Part shown: positions 6,201 to 12,150 of the stretch, piece by piece | How positions within the stretch are numbered: position 1 is the stretch's first letter | How the letters are laid out: each line of letters begins with the position of its first letter | DNA from: SIG636 sp045592105 | GTDB taxonomy: Bacteria; Bacillota; Clostridia; Oscillospirales; CAG-382 | NCBI GenBank assembly: GCA_045592105.1 | Contig: JAZNUB010000027.1 | Coordinates: 1-15,442, forward strand | Direction of reading: 5' to 3' | DNA length: 15,442 nucleotides | Program-made: the position numbers and the translations under genes | Notes under the pieces: generated by a model | Databases searched by the model: none | What the model saw: the letters and a program-made list of their open reading frames with translations, nothing else | What the model was told of the DNA's origin: nothing

Positions 6201-8009
6201 GTGTTTGTCAAGATCGTTATCATTGAACAAGACATAACAATCAGCTTGCAGAGAAGGATCTCTACCCGCACGACCAGCTTCCTGAACGTAGTTTTCAAGG
6301 GAATCCGAAATATCATAATGAACAACAAGTTTTACATCACTCTTATCAACACCCATGCCAAAAGCCGAGGTAGCAACGATGACAGATACCTCGTTGTTCA
6401 TAAAAGCTTCTTGATTTGCGATCTTATCATTCGACTCCATTTTGCCATTGTAAGGCAACGCCTTGAAGCCATCGCTTGTCAGTTTGCTCGCAAGCTCAAA
6501 AGTACGCTTGGTTCTTGAAACATAGACAATCGTTGGACAATTCTTTTGCGCAATCAAAGAGCGTAGTGCATTATACTTTTCTTCATCAGTTTCTTTGTGT
6601 AAAACGGTATAGTGCAAATTTTCTCTTGTCGCTGTCGAAGCAAAAATTTCAAGGTCAAGATCAAGTTTCTTTTTGAAGTAGTCGCATATATCGGTAATGA
6701 CCTTTTGTTTTGCCGTTGCGGTAAAGCAGGATACGGGAATAGGTTTCTTGTCCGTCTGCTTATCCTTTTGGAGCTTACGAATGAAATCACCGATATAAAG
6801 ATAGTCAACCCTGAAATCTTGTCCCCATGCGGAGAAGCAGTGCGCTTCGTCGATTACAAACCTTACAATATTCCGAGACATTAAAAGACGCTCAATGGTT
6901 TTAGACCGAAGCTGCTCAGGTGATATGTAAAGGAGTGATGCTTTTCCGCTTGCTACACGTTCAAAGGCCTCGGCGCGTTCAATGGGGTTCAGCATTCCAT
7001 TGACAGTAACTGCATCTTCAATTCCTTTTTCGGCAAGGTTGTCCACTTGGTCCTTCATCAGCGACTGTAAAGGAGAAATCACCACGGTCAAGCCGTGCGT
7101 TGCCTTACCGGCCATAAGCGCAGGAAGCTGGAATGTTATCGATTTACCACCGCCTGTCGGGAATACAGCAAGAAGGGATTTTCCTTCCACCGCGGCTCTC
7201 GCCGCCTTTTCTTGAAGGGGTTCCCCGTTATAAGTACGAAAGTTTTCAAACCCAAAGAAATGTTTAAGTCCTTTATGTACGTCAAGAACGCTTTGACAAT
7301 AGGCACAACCATCTTTACACGGCGTGTTACAAAGAAACTTTATTACGTTCTCTATCTTGGGAAAGTTATGTGATAGCCAAGGTGGTGTCGTGGAATATTG
7401 ATCGCCACATCCAACAAGAGCAAGCGCATATGCCAGCTCTTTGGGATAGAACTTAACCAAAAGATCAATATCGGCATTCGCGCACACTTTATCCTTGTAT
7501 TCATCAAGGATCCTCTGCTTCATATTATACTTGTATGGTCTGAACTCTACATAATCAAAGAAGCCTTGAAACTCAGCGAAGTTATATAGCAAACCGCAAA
7601 AGATCTTCTTTTTTTGGGGCGATAGATTAAAAAAAGCATTCACCTCATCAAAGAATAAATCCTTTGCTTTTTGGCTGTCATTTACCGGGTTGTTAAGTTC
7701 TTCAACTTGGAGTTTGTCGTCTTTAAGAAGCCGATGATATGGTCTTTTAGGAAACAGCAATGGGGACAAATACAAAGTATCTATGGCTTTCGAGGAAAGC
7801 TTTTGGGGACTGGCTTCTTCTAAGAATTTTATATCGTGATGAATGATATTATGGCCGCAAATATATTCTGCATCAGAAACAAAGGCGCAAAAATCCTGCA
7901 CAGAAGCGGAATGAAAAATCCCTTTATCTGCACGAACAGCTCCTATATCATGGATTTTCTTATCATCGATACCAACTTCGGTGTCAAAAAATACAATTGA
8001 TTTTGCCAT
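3201..8009 (-). CDS. Exonuclease-RecQ-UvrD fusion helicase
   Basis: The ATG at 8009 gives 1602 residues. A TTG at 8018 is in frame but leaves one base to the GGAGA motif (8019-8023), whereas 8009 has normal spacing. Residues 1-130 resemble a DnaQ-like DEDD exonuclease: D9/E11 in FFDTE, D59 in HHDIKFL, probable D111. Four cysteines (C227, C231, C235, C238) could bind zinc. Residues 255-690 are an SF2 RecQ helicase: PTGGGKS (284-290), DEAH (387-390), FTATA, GMGVDKSDV, QEAGRAGRD (576-584). Residues 1045-1475 are an SF1A UvrD/PcrA helicase: AAGPGSGKT (1067-1075), DEAQD (1175-1179), VGDDDQNIYEFRG, ENYRS, STIHKSKGREF, YVGMTRA. All nucleotide-binding motifs appear intact, so it is probably an active DNA-unwinding enzyme. 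It is last in a three-gene operon, 20 bp after the 185-residue gene, and ends in TAG. The biological role is not established. Confidence 0.9.
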   Translation of the reverse strand: MAKSIVFFDTEVGIDDKKIHDIGAVRADKGIFHSASVQDFCAFVSDAEYICGHNIIHHDIKFLEEASPQKLSSKAIDTLYLSPLLFPKRPYHRLLKDDKLQVEELNNPVNDSQKAKDLFFDEVNAFFNLSPQKKKIFCGLLYNFAEFQGFFDYVEFRPYKYNMKQRILDEYKDKVCANADIDLLVKFYPKELAYALALVGCGDQYSTTPPWLSHNFPKIENVIKFLCNTPCKDGCAYCQSVLDVHKGLKHFFGFENFRTYNGEPLQEKAARAAVEGKSLLAVFPTGGGKSITFQLPALMAGKATHGLTVVISPLQSLMKDQVDNLAEKGIEDAVTVNGMLNPIERAEAFERVASGKASLLYISPEQLRSKTIERLLMSRNIVRFVIDEAHCFSAWGQDFRVDYLYIGDFIRKLQKDKQTDKKPIPVSCFTATAKQKVITDICDYFKKKLDLDLEIFASTATRENLHYTVLHKETDEEKYNALRSLIAQKNCPTIVYVSRTKRTFELASKLTSDGFKALPYNGKMESNDKIANQEAFMNNEVSVIVATSAFGMGVDKSDVKLVVHYDISDSLENYVQEAGRAGRDPSLQADCYVLFNDNDLDKHFILLNQTKLSISEIQQVWKAIKDLTKNRPNICCSALEIARQAGWDDSAGSEMETRVKTAISALETAGYIVRGRNVPRVYATSIRAKDMTEASYRIRKSDLFTEEQKNTALRIVKSLISSRSIATAGNSDAESRVDYLADILGIEKDAVIESINLMRQEGLLEDYSDMSAYIYDSDSQHKSTLIFDRFAKLERFILSKITEEGVSFGFKELNEEAQKEGITTSNVKNIRTLLHYLTIKNYITKEENRDSFSVNLVPSLDLKRLMDKFERRIGICRFILGELYGKTTPNEENDAEKKPVEFSLVGLFKAYQSVPRMDFVDAPVVLSDVEDALFYLSKTGALKLEGGFLVLYNGMEIKRVVKDNRIKYKVDDYRLLDEFYKQKIRQIHIVGEYANLMVRDYDAALQFVQDYFNMDFKKFIATYFKGDRAKEIERNITPDKYNQLFGELSDKQAEIINDAESKYIVVAAGPGSGKTRVLVHKLASLLLLEDVKHEQLLMVTFSRAAATEFKKRLVKLIGNAANFVEIKTFHSYCFDLLGKIGTLEGSSNVVRDAAEMIRNGEVEQGKITKSVLVIDEAQDMDEHEFELVKALMTINDDMRVVAVGDDDQNIYEFRGSNSEHLRTLIDYYGATKYEMTENYRSKTNVIALANAFVEKISDRMKTAPIEAVSDEPGEVQITHHTCANMEEAVVNELLATYKTGKACVLTNTNDEALRILGLLLKHGKRAKLIQSLDGFRLYNLLEIRAFLNAIDRNLHSPVISDDIWKNAKKELFSNYHNSACVDNVRRLILDFEATHSVKYRTDLEEFLRESNFEDFYDEQDRETIYVSTIHKSKGREFDNVYMMLKNSSGKTDEERRALYVGMTRAMSNLYIHTNTALFDNYHITGIEHIVDQTVYGEPSEIMLQTTHKDVVLDFFKGKKEIILSLRSGIALKIDGIYLTAERNGRDVRVAKFSKAFTETLVKLKEKGYAPISSEIRFIVAWKGENDEEETPVLLIDLHLNKQ

Positions 8010-8029
8010 AACAATCAATCTCCAAGCGT

Positions 8030-8587
8030 TTATTTGTTTTCCAACGCAATGATTGCATCAATATTGTCGAGAATAAAAGTCTGGGCTTCTTTGTTGTAAA
8101 CAACAACTTGATATTCGCCATTCATTCCGTTACGTGTTTCCAACGAAATACCCAGCTGTCTTCCGGTTTCGGTTGGACGTTTTTGAGACTTTCCGTTTAC
8201 CGTAGGTTGCTCAACAAGGGCATTGATGCTTAAAAGCCAACCAGTAAGCTGCTTATAAGACAACTGCTTCATATGCTCTGTATCAACTAAAGTATTAATC
8301 TTTTTAGCTATTTCACTGATGGAGATAGGCGTTTCTGAATAGGGATACTGGGATAGCTGTTCTTGCGTGATATTAAACGCAAATTTTGTCTTTTTCTTAG
8401 GCGGAGTTGTTCCGCCATTTTCAATTACCTGTCGCAAAATATCCGACACATAAAAAAAGCATCTTGTCAATCTTACATTATTAACAACATCATATTCAGC
8501 TACCGGTTGATCATCAATAGGGTTAATACCATTGGCGAGTTTGTCAATAAATGATTTGGCATATGCAATTTTTTCAAGTTCTGTCAT
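8030..8587 (-). CDS. Uncharacterised 185-residue protein, helicase-operon partner
   Basis: I do not recognise the family. The start is taken at the ATG at 8587, which has AGGAG eight bases upstream; an in-frame GTG at 8605 lacks spacing to that site. The protein is soluble, with no signal peptide or membrane segment. Residues 1-60 contain a helical block (EKIAYAKSFIDKLANGINPIDD, with a following VVNNVRLTRCFFYVSDILRQVI region). The C-terminal part (about 80-180) looks like a winged-helix fold: ISISEIAKKIN, LSYKQLTGWLLSINALVE, then a GRQLGISLETRNG hairpin and a YQVVVYNKEAQ strand. That reading is from pattern only. The gap to fic is 14 bp and to the helicase 20 bp, so the three are almost certainly co-expressed. 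A DNA-binding adaptor or regulator for the helicase is a reasonable guess. Confidence 0.75.
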   Translation of the reverse strand: MTELEKIAYAKSFIDKLANGINPIDDQPVAEYDVVNNVRLTRCFFYVSDILRQVIENGGTTPPKKKTKFAFNITQEQLSQYPYSETPISISEIAKKINTLVDTEHMKQLSYKQLTGWLLSINALVEQPTVNGKSQKRPTETGRQLGISLETRNGMNGEYQVVVYNKEAQTFILDNIDAIIALENK

Positions 8588-8601
8588 AATCGTATCTCCT
8601 A

Positions 8602-9507
8602 TCACACTCTGCTGTTCAAGACATTAAAAGACTCATCCAGCCGTTTATCCACGTATTCACCGATCAGCTCTATCATTGCATCGGCGTTGCCGTCTCGGTA
8701 ATAAGCATCAAAAGCATCGTAATAACGCTTGCGGTCGGTGAATTTTACGTTGATAGCGGGATAACCGTTGCGGATCAAATCAAGATTGAGTATCAGTCTG
8801 CCGGTTCTGCCGTTGCCGTCAATAAAGGGGTGGATACCCTCAAATTCAAGATGGAATCTGGCAATGCGTTCAATGATGTGCATTGTTTGCTCACGCTCTT
8901 TGTTTATCGCAAGCAGTTCCGTCATTTTCGGCTCGATCAAATAGGGCTGGACAGGCTCAGTATAAGCTCCCATAATACGCACGGGAATGGCGCGGTATAC
9001 GCCTTTATCCTGCGGCCTGTTTACCAACACAAGAGAGTGGATATTTTTAATAACGCTCTCGGTCAGGTCAATTTCTTTGGTAGCAATATCCTGCACATAC
9101 ATAAATGCATCACGGTGTCCCACAGCTTCAAGGTGATCCTTCATCGGCTTTTGGTCGATGGTCATACCCTCCAAAACCATTGCCGTTTCCTTGAGCGTAA
9201 GGGTGTTGCCTTCGATGGCGTTAGAGTTATAGGTAAACTCCACCATAAATTCTTCGCGAAGGCGTTCTGCCTCGCCCTCGGTCAGAGGGCGCATTTTTCG
9301 AAGCTGAGCCTTTTTAGCGTCAATGACAGTCAGGAGCGTAGCACGATTGGTACGCCCGTCAGCGGGCTTCTCTGCGCTTGCAGGGATCATATAGAGTTTT
9401 CCACGGCGTACCATACCGGGAATCTTTCCTTCCGCACACAAAACGCGAACGCGCCGAGGGGAAATACCCCATTTTGCGGCTGCTTCTGCCACTTTTATAT
9501 AATCCAT
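8602..9507 (-). CDS. Fic-domain protein with N-terminal DNA-binding domain
   Basis: 301 residues. Residues 1-48 resemble the excisionase/MerR-like helix-turn-helix (IKVAEAAAKWGISPRRVRVL, then a basic RRGKLYMIP wing). The Fic domain follows (about 85-285). The active-site motif HPFIDGNGRTGR (226-237) is complete: H226, D230, N232, R234 and R237. Fic enzymes transfer AMP or another nucleotide moiety from a nucleotide to protein hydroxyls. SNAIEGN (95-101) matches the class II inhibitory motif (S/T)xxxE(G/N) that holds the enzyme in check through its Glu, here E99. It is first in the operon, with its own promoter (9545-9573) and GGAGG nine bases before the ATG. The target is unknown. The DNA-binding domain suggests autoregulation or action at DNA. 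Confidence 0.92.
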   Translation of the reverse strand: MDYIKVAEAAAKWGISPRRVRVLCAEGKIPGMVRRGKLYMIPASAEKPADGRTNRATLLTVIDAKKAQLRKMRPLTEGEAERLREEFMVEFTYNSNAIEGNTLTLKETAMVLEGMTIDQKPMKDHLEAVGHRDAFMYVQDIATKEIDLTESVIKNIHSLVLVNRPQDKGVYRAIPVRIMGAYTEPVQPYLIEPKMTELLAINKEREQTMHIIERIARFHLEFEGIHPFIDGNGRTGRLILNLDLIRNGYPAINVKFTDRKRYYDAFDAYYRDGNADAMIELIGEYVDKRLDESFNVLNSRV

Positions 9508-9544
9508 AATGAGTTTCCTCCGTTAAAATCTTATGTTAAATGTT

Positions 9545-9573
9545 ATTATACCACTTTTCAGGAACGATAGCAA
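9545..9573 (-). promoter_or_regulatory. Promoter of the fic / 185-aa / helicase operon
   Basis: On the minus strand TTGCTA (9568-9573), a 17-bp spacer and a perfect TATAAT (9545-9550), giving a leader of about 30 nt to the fic ATG at 9507. The -35 box is only a 4/6 match, so an activator or repressor may act here, possibly the Fic N-terminal domain itself. Confidence 0.6.
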
Positions 9574-10162
9574 CGGTTGTTTGCAAATTATTTTCAAAAC
9601 ATTGTTCCCAAAATGTTTTTACGGCACTAATTAATATTTATTGTACACCTCAATGAACCATACTATCTCGCCAAGCCGGAGATTGCAGTCTTTCTCTTTT
9701 GGTGAATGTACAAATAGATGCCCCCGTCCAAAACAGCTTCAATGGTATTGCCAATGTCCCTGAAAAATAAAACAGCAATGTTACTTCCGATGTCCCCAAA
9801 CAATGCTCTGATTTTATGCCCCAATACACGAATTTCAATTTCGAAAAAATCTGTTCCCCCTTAAAGGGTAAAAATTGATTTATTTATAAAAACGTCGGGT
9901 ATCATACCCGCAAGTACTTAGGATGTGCATTAAAAATAGAAAAAATGATATTCTCTTTCGTTATGACAAGAGGTAAATCCCCCCTGCTTTCGAAAGGAGA
10001 AAGCAGGGCTGTCCATTCAGGCTTTGATTAAATTAGCGTACTCAGAGCAGAAAAGATATCCACCGGTTATAGAAACTTCAAGCTTTTAATTGCAACCGAC
10101 TTGGGCAGCATCTTTACAGAATAACCTTCAAAAAAGAGCCTGCCGAGCAAGAACACATTGCT
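9574..10162. other. Gene-poor stretch with a possible coding relic
   Basis: No intact gene is seen. On the minus strand, 9631-9850 looks like a decayed reading frame: one frame reads RALFGDIGSNIAVLFF, then DIGNTIEAVLDGG, and a second frame continues LFVHSPKEKDCNLRLGEIV to a stop at 9631, as if joined by a frameshift. The same stretch contains two loose ~36-bp tandem repeats (GGGGACAT...GCTGTTTT). 9896-9910 is a small hairpin (CGGGTA-TCA-TACCCG), and 9982-10008 is a larger one described separately. An upstream extension of the ORF at 10163 may begin near 10073. Confidence 0.4.
9982..10008. terminator. Hairpin CCCTGCTTTC/GAAAGCAGGG
   Basis: A perfect 10-bp stem with a 7-nt loop. Neither side has a clear T run, so terminator function is uncertain. 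The left arm and loop start resemble the hairpin at 3117-3155 (both contain CCCCCTGCTTT followed by CGAAA), so the fic-helicase cargo is bracketed by related hairpins. Confidence 0.4.
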
Positions 10163-10726
10163 TTGTTGCGGGAGCACGCCAGTATTGAACACGGCTATAT
10201 GATTAAGGACGTAAAGAAAATACTTGTTAAAAGAGGCGTATACCGTGAGGTGTCTACAAGCCGCAAGTTAAACCGAATTCTGCTTAACGGGGGTAGAAGT
10301 GTAATCCCCGATGTTATTGCAAAAACTTACGGCATAGAAAACGAGTATTACGAGAAGGGCGCAAGATTGTTAAGCAAATACGGTGTCAAAAGAGATGATC
10401 TGCGTGTAATCGATACAACATCCAACAAGTCCACCCGTTTGTTCCTGGTTTTGAATGACGGCACCTTTGGCATCTCAAGCGTAATAGCCAAGGTACTCTG
10501 TAGCCGAGCAAACGGAGAGGAAAAGGTTGCGAAGGGAAAGGATGCGGGCTCGGAAGAAATTGTTAAGGAAGATGGCAACGATGCAGAGTATAGCAATATC
10601 GGTATCAACAAAATTGATTCTATGCTACGCTCCCCAAACTGTCCGTTTGTGCTTTTTGTTGGCTCAAAGAAATTGGTTAAGAGTAAAGAGTTTGAACAGT
10701 TCATTAGTCAAGCTCTGATTATCTAA
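10163..10726 (+). CDS. Unrecognised ORF upstream of the integrase, start uncertain
   Basis: I do not recognise this protein. The frame is open from 10073 (after a TAG) to the TAA at 10724-10726. TTG at 10163 gives 187 residues; the first ATG is at 10199 (175 residues). Neither has a good ribosome binding site, so this may be the remnant of a longer gene with a lost 5' end. The N-terminal 100 residues (IKDVKKILVKRGVYREV, a basic TSRKLNRILLNGG stretch, YYEKGARLLSKYGV) are charged and mostly helical. Then come a possible beta region (STRLFLVLNDGTFG), a low-complexity Lys/Glu/Asp linker (about 116-140) and a last block FVLFVGSKKLVKS. No signal peptide or membrane helix. It sits 40 bp before the integrase promoter, where elements often carry a regulator or excisionase, but no such motif is visible. 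Confidence 0.45.
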   Translation: MLREHASIEHGYMIKDVKKILVKRGVYREVSTSRKLNRILLNGGRSVIPDVIAKTYGIENEYYEKGARLLSKYGVKRDDLRVIDTTSNKSTRLFLVLNDGTFGISSVIAKVLCSRANGEEKVAKGKDAGSEEIVKEDGNDAEYSNIGINKIDSMLRSPNCPFVLFVGSKKLVKSKEFEQFISQALII

Positions 10727-10766
10727 CCGAAATCTTCAAGAAATTTATAAAATTAACAATTATCAC

Positions 10767-10795
10767 TTGAGAAAGGGCGTACTATGTGATATAAT
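10767..10795 (+). promoter_or_regulatory. Integrase promoter
   Basis: TTGAGA (10767-10772), 17-bp spacer, perfect TATAAT (10790-10795). Transcription would begin near 10802. The promoter lies within an inverted repeat (10771-10784/10806-10819) whose arms flank the -10 box, a likely operator. With the element integrated, this transcript would run on into ychF. Confidence 0.7.
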
Positions 10796-10839
10796 TATAG
10801 TGTAGTAGTATGCTCTTTCATATGTGAGAAAGGAGCATA
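10771..10839 (+). promoter_or_regulatory. Two mutually exclusive hairpins over integrase promoter and SD
   Basis: Arm 10806-10819 (TAGTATGCTCTTTC) can pair with 10771-10784 (14 pairs, two of them G-U). The overlapping segment 10808-10819 can instead pair with 10828-10840 (12 pairs including one G-U, one bulged G, 8-nt loop). The second hairpin buries the Shine-Dalgarno AAAGGAG (10829-10835) just before the TTG start. A transcript beginning at the local promoter (about 10802) lacks the first arm and can form only the SD-blocking hairpin. A transcript arriving from upstream can form the first hairpin and leave the SD free. Confidence 0.5.
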
Positions 10840-10842
10840 TCA

Positions 10843-12033
10843 TTGGGAAAAAATTTCAAAGGCAAAGAATGTGGTAAAGGAATTTACCAAAGAAAGGATG
10901 GATTATACCACGCCCGATTTGTGGATAAAGCGGGCAAACGGCACGAAAAGTATTTCAATACTGTTCCCGAGGCACGCAACTGGAGCGAAGAAAGTAAATA
11001 CGCCGATAAACACAACGGCGTTTTTGTTCCAACCGAAACTACGGTTGATGAATGGTTTGAATTTTGGATTGAGAACATTGTTGGTGACTTAGCTCCCAAC
11101 ACGCTCCGCAACTACCGCGAGAGATACAAATTCAATATTCAGCCCGTTATCGGCAAAATGGCGATTGCAAATGTAAAACCTATGCACTGCAAAAAGGTTT
11201 TACTGCAAATGGATGAGACCTATGCAGGCTCCACCATCCGTCAGACCTACATCACGATGGGTACAATGCTGAAAGCAGCTTTGATGAATGATCTGATACC
11301 TAAACACCCAATGAACGGTGTGCGGTACACAAAACCGGTCAGAGCAAAGGACGACATTCACTTTCTTCCCCGTGAAGAACAGCGCATCTTCCTTCAAACA
11401 GCAAAACGCTCTCATAACTATGCTTAGTACGCCCTTATCCTTGAAACAGGGTTACGCACAGGTGCGCTGATCGGACTTACCTGGGATGCGATTGATTTTG
11501 AAAAGCGAACGCTGACGGTAAACAAAACATTGGAATACAGACACAAACAAGTATATTGGCAGGCAGGACCGCCGAAAACACAGCAGAGTTATCGCACCAT
11601 ACCCCTTACAGACCGTGCATACGAAATTCTCAAAGGAATATGGGATAACCGAAAAAATAGGAAAGAATCCCCCCTTCTGTCGCAAACCTTGGAATACATT
11701 GACAGGCGAACAGGTGCAACCTCACAGCTTGTTATGCGAGACTTGGTTTTCATAAATTTTCGTACAGGAGCACCGGCAAAGAACAGTTCCTATGACACTA
11801 ATCTCTACAAGCTGTGTGATGAAGCAGGCATTAAACATTTTTGTATGCATGCTTTACGCCATACTTACGCCACGAGAGCAATCGAGGCAGGTATGCAGCC
11901 CAAGGTTCTGCAAAAGCTACTTGGCCACGCCAGTATTCAGACAACGATGGATCGTTATGTTCACGCAACGAATGATTCGTTGGATCAGGCTGTAAAGCAA
12001 TGTGAAAACAATCGGGTTTTGGATGTATCTTAA
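10843..12033 (+). pseudogene. Tyrosine integrase interrupted by an in-frame TAG
   Basis: Read through, the gene encodes 396 residues, a normal length. TTG start with AAGGAG eight bases upstream. Residues 12-48 form an arm-binding domain of the Tn916/AP2 type (GIYQRKDGLYHARF), 65-125 a SAM-like core-binding domain, and 180-385 the catalytic domain. Catalytic residues are present: R205 (TGLRTG), H336 and R339 (HALRHTYATR), H362 (LGHAS) and nucleophile Y372 (DRYVH). Codon 195 (11425-11427) is TAG between NYA and YALILETG, most simply CAG mutated to TAG. The usually conserved Glu two residues after TGLRTG's Thr is Ala (A208), a second lesion. The product should be a 194-residue fragment with no catalytic residue, unless TAG is suppressed. 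Other genes here end in TAG, so recoding is unlikely. Confidence 0.85.
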
Positions 12034-12042
12034 TATAATTCA

Positions 12043-12069
12043 ATGCGAAATTGGCGTAAAAATGGCGTA
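12043..12069 (+). repeat. Right integrase arm-type site
   Basis: TGGCGTAAAAATGGCGTA (12052-12069) is the exact partner of 3038-3055, and the flanks match at 25 of 27 positions. It lies 10 bp after the integrase stop codon and 67 bp before the attR core. It contains the same two TGGCGTA units 11 bp apart, here followed by AAAA. Confidence 0.6.
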
Positions 12070-12136
12070 AAAGCTAAAATGCCGAACTCTGAAAACCCTG
12101 ATAAATAAAGGATTTTTTAAAGGAGAATGAGATAAA

Positions 12137-12150
12137 ATGAAACTTGGTAT
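12137..12150 (+). other. attR core: right junction, overlapping the ychF start
   Basis: ATGAAACTTGGTAT forms the first codons of the intact ychF and repeats the sequence at 2892-2905. The ribosome binding site just upstream (AAAGGAGAATGAG, 12119-12131) differs from the one at 2872-2880, as expected if the element supplies a replacement 5' end. The single mismatch (AAA against AAG, both Lys) is silent. Confidence 0.65.

Larger units (their letters stand above)
2906..12150. mobile_element. Integrative element inserted in the start of ychF (~9.2 kb)
   Basis: The element is bounded by near-identical ychF-start sequences at 2892-2905 and 12137-12150. A tyrosine integrase gene lies next to the right end, and putative arm-type repeats lie near both ends (3029-3055 and 12043-12069). 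Cargo is a leftward fic / 185-aa / helicase operon and an unidentified rightward ORF. There are no relaxase, type IV secretion or phage structural genes, so it resembles a small non-conjugative genomic island. The cargo is visibly more AT-rich than ychF to the right. The integrase carries an in-frame stop, so excision probably now needs another source of integrase. The exact crossover base within the 14-bp core cannot be fixed from one sequence. Confidence 0.7.

Noticed and set aside
8830..9570. 246-residue ORF antisense to fic
   Set aside because: The minus strand encodes a complete Fic protein with intact motifs, so this is a shadow frame.
11425..11427. TAG read as glutamine (recoded genetic code)
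   Set aside because: The helicase gene and the membrane-protein gene both end in TAG with sensible protein ends, so TAG is a stop in this genome. A simple nonsense mutation is the better explanation.
10163..12150. A tRNA gene as the integration target
   Set aside because: No cloverleaf-like sequence or CCA end is visible at either junction; the duplicated sequence is the ychF start.
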